A stretch of DNA of 6,596 nucleotides from Candidatus Stahliibacteriota bacterium (lineage in GTDB: Bacteria > Hydrothermota > Tepidihabitantia > SM23-42), in NCBI GenBank assembly GCA_030613445.1, contig JAUWLY010000161.1:1-6596 (forward strand), read 5' to 3'. Made by a program: the position numbers and the translations under genes. This document shows positions 5,464-6,596 of this stretch, one piece after another (the stretch's first letter is position 1; every line of letters starts with the position of its first letter). The notes below the pieces were generated by a model, which worked only from the letters and a program-made list of their open reading frames with translations, was not told the origin of the DNA and did no database searches.

Positions 5464-5784
5464 CTACTTCTTCTTTTTTTTCTTTGCTTTTTTTCCGATT
5501 TTCCTATATTCTTGCTCTTTCTTCCTCAGGTTTGTCCGTAAGCGCTTAATTTTCGTGATTAGACTGCGGGTTTTCTGTATTTTCCGCCAGGTTTTACTCT
5601 TTTTTTCAAAGACCTCATCAAAAACTAGATTACCGAGTTCGATATAGCATTCTCTGAGCTTCCTGTTTAATTCGAAAATTTCGACCTTCAAACGACCTTT
5701 AAGAGTCAAATCACCGGCCTCTTTTCCAACAACCGTTGAAACATCATCCAACCATTTCGTTATTTCGTTCCAGAGATTGGGCAT
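5464..5784 (-). CDS. Small basic coiled-coil-like protein of unknown function
   Basis: I do not recognise a named family. The 106-residue product has no signal peptide or membrane segment, so it is probably cytoplasmic. Residues 1-30 (starting MPNLWNEITKWLDDVS) are mixed and could be an amphipathic helix. Residues about 30-60 (LKVEIFELNRKLRECYIELG) have heptad-like hydrophobic spacing typical of short coiled coils. Residues 61-106 are very rich in Lys and Arg and end in KKAKKKKKK, coded by long A-runs. The strong Shine-Dalgarno site AAAGGAGGAG (5796-5787), placed 2 nt before ATG, makes it a real gene. It lies 79 nt after frr, where uppS often follows in other bacteria, and 131 nt before htrA. 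The basic tail could bind nucleic acid or acidic membrane lipid; that is inference. The A-runs could also be prone to sequencing or polymerase slippage, which would alter the tail length. Confidence 0.7.
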   Translation of the reverse strand: MPNLWNEITKWLDDVSTVVGKEAGDLTLKGRLKVEIFELNRKLRECYIELGNLVFDEVFEKKSKTWRKIQKTRSLITKIKRLRTNLRKKEQEYRKIGKKAKKKKKK

Positions 5785-5863
5785 TTCTCCTCCTTTCCAA
5801 ATTTTTAGACAAAAACTTCAACAGAATAGTTTATTGTGAAACTTCCTCCACCGCGCGGTTCAA

Positions 5864-6421
5864 TTATGTTTCCATTATTTCTTTTTCTTTCTTTTTGAGA
5901 ATTTCATCAACTTTTTTTATGAATTCATCGGTTATTTTTTGTACCTCTTCCTGAGCCTGGTGAAATGTGTCCTCGGAAATATTCTTGTTCTTCTCCTCCT
6001 TTTTTATTTCAGTATTTGCCTCTCGCCGGATATTACGGATCGCAATCCTGGTGTCTTCACCTAGTTTCTGGGTGAGTTTTACGAGTTCTTCACGGCGTTC
6101 AGTAGTTAGCTGTGGTATTGACAGACGGATAACATTACCATCATTGTTAGGTGTTAAACCGATGGCTGATTTGTGGATCGCTTTTTCAATTTCACCGAGA
6201 GTGCTCTTGTCCCAGGGTTGAATAATGATCAAACGAAGTTCTGGAATACTTACTGTAGCGACCTGGTTGAGCGGTAACGTACTTCCGTAGTAATCGACTT
6301 TGACGCCGTCCAAAAGCGCAGGTGAAGCCCTTCCAGTTCTGATCTTCGCAATTTCTTGTGCTAAAAGCGATTCAGACTTGGCCATTTTTGTTCGGGCATT
6401 TTCTTTGATTTTCTCAATCAT
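5864..6421 (-). CDS. frr: Ribosome recycling factor
   Basis: Cytoplasmic tRNA-shaped protein that, with EF-G, splits the post-termination ribosome so that its subunits can be reused. The chosen start gives 185 residues, the same length as the E. coli protein, with the same opening pattern (MIEKIKENARTKM versus MISDIRKDAEVRM). Family segments are complete: KIRTGRASPALLDGVKVDYYG (about 26-46), the beta-rich domain II with LRLIIIQPWDKS, GLTPNNDGNVIRLSIPQLTTERR, and RIAIRNIRREAN before the long C-terminal helix ending KEKEIMET. An ATG 12 nt earlier (6433) overlaps pyrH and lacks a ribosome site, while the ATG at 6421 has GGAG 6 nt upstream. It begins 1 nt after the pyrH stop (TGA-T-ATG), so translation is probably coupled. 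The pyrH-frr order is the standard one. The next gene downstream is the small basic protein. Confidence 0.96.
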   Translation of the reverse strand: MIEKIKENARTKMAKSESLLAQEIAKIRTGRASPALLDGVKVDYYGSTLPLNQVATVSIPELRLIIIQPWDKSTLGEIEKAIHKSAIGLTPNNDGNVIRLSIPQLTTERREELVKLTQKLGEDTRIAIRNIRREANTEIKKEEKNKNISEDTFHQAQEEVQKITDEFIKKVDEILKKKEKEIMET

Positions 6422-6422
6422 A

Positions 6423-6596
6423 TCAGACTCCATTTGTTATCAGGGTGCCGATATCCTCACCTTTAATCACCCTAGATAATGGATACTTCATCAGGTTGTA
6501 GACACTGATCGGAATGTTGGTCTCCCGACATATATTAAAGGCGGCCAAATCCATTATACCTAGCTTTTTTGCAATCGCCTTCTGAAATGTTAATCT
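6423..6596 (-). CDS. pyrH: UMP kinase, C-terminal fragment (gene continues past the right edge)
   Basis: Reading the minus strand from the right edge gives 57 residues and a TGA at 6425-6423. They begin RLTFQKAIAKKLGIMDLAAF and end RVIKGEDIGTLITNGV. The segment GIMDLAAFNICRETNIPISVYNL is the C-terminal part of the amino-acid-kinase fold of bacterial PyrH (compare VMDLAAF and the final GEKxGTLI of known enzymes). PyrH phosphorylates UMP to UDP for pyrimidine nucleotide supply. Only the last quarter of the protein is present because the window ends, not because the gene is broken. It was identified by direct translation of the edge. Its neighbour frr, one nucleotide downstream, supports the call. 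Confidence 0.93.
   Translation of the reverse strand, partial: RLTFQKAIAKKLGIMDLAAFNICRETNIPISVYNLMKYPLSRVIKGEDIGTLITNGV
6428..6431 (-). promoter_or_regulatory. Ribosome binding site that decides the frr start
   Basis: GGAG on the minus strand, 6 nt before the ATG at 6421, lies inside the last codons of pyrH. It favours the 185-residue product over the 189-residue one. Confidence 0.6.

Noticed and set aside
6422..6433. A longer frr beginning at ATG 6433
   Set aside because: It overlaps pyrH and lacks a ribosome site. The start at 6421 gives the family's usual 185 residues.

Overview
The window carries seven protein genes and no RNA gene, CRISPR array or transposase that I can see. It looks chromosomal and bacterial, with moderate to low GC and short intergenic gaps. 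The best clue to the host is the 366-residue secreted protein, which ends in a type IX secretion/FlgD-like C-terminal domain. Such domains are typical of the Fibrobacterota-Chlorobiota-Bacteroidota group and of uncultured relatives such as candidate division WOR-3. A short RpoD-type sigma factor without region 1.1 and intergenic stretches of degenerate TTTGTCATTTGGG-like repeats fit that placement. The phylum is an inference, not a demonstration.

Right half, minus strand, read from the right edge leftwards: the last 57 codons of pyrH (UMP kinase), frr (ribosome recycling factor, starting 1 nt after the pyrH stop), a 106-residue basic coiled-coil-like protein of unknown function, an HtrA/DegP-type membrane-anchored serine protease with two PDZ domains, and a 277-residue RpoD-family sigma factor. 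All five genes point the same way with gaps of about 1, 79, 131 and 47 nt, so they could form one transcription unit linking translation recycling, envelope proteostasis and promoter selection. A separate promoter before htrA cannot be excluded.

Middle: hslV, the peptidase subunit of the HslUV protease, is the only plus-strand gene and converges on the sigma gene. No hslU follows it. It has a perfect TTGACA-16-TATAAT promoter placed so that the expected transcript starts at or next to the ATG, which predicts a leaderless mRNA.

Left half, minus strand: a secreted propeller-like protein with the sorting-type C-terminal domain also has a perfect TTGACA-16-TATAAT promoter. It is followed without a gap (TAA then TTG) by a TtcA-family tRNA thiolation enzyme. 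The divergent region between this unit and hslV holds inverted and direct repeats. The leftmost 212 bases are non-coding, with a REP-like palindrome and decayed short repeats.

I find no clear evidence of an undescribed multi-gene system. The points most worth following are the sigma factor, whose -10-reading residues differ from the RpoD consensus while its -35 helix is standard; the leaderless hslV without hslU beside it; and the small basic protein between frr and htrA.
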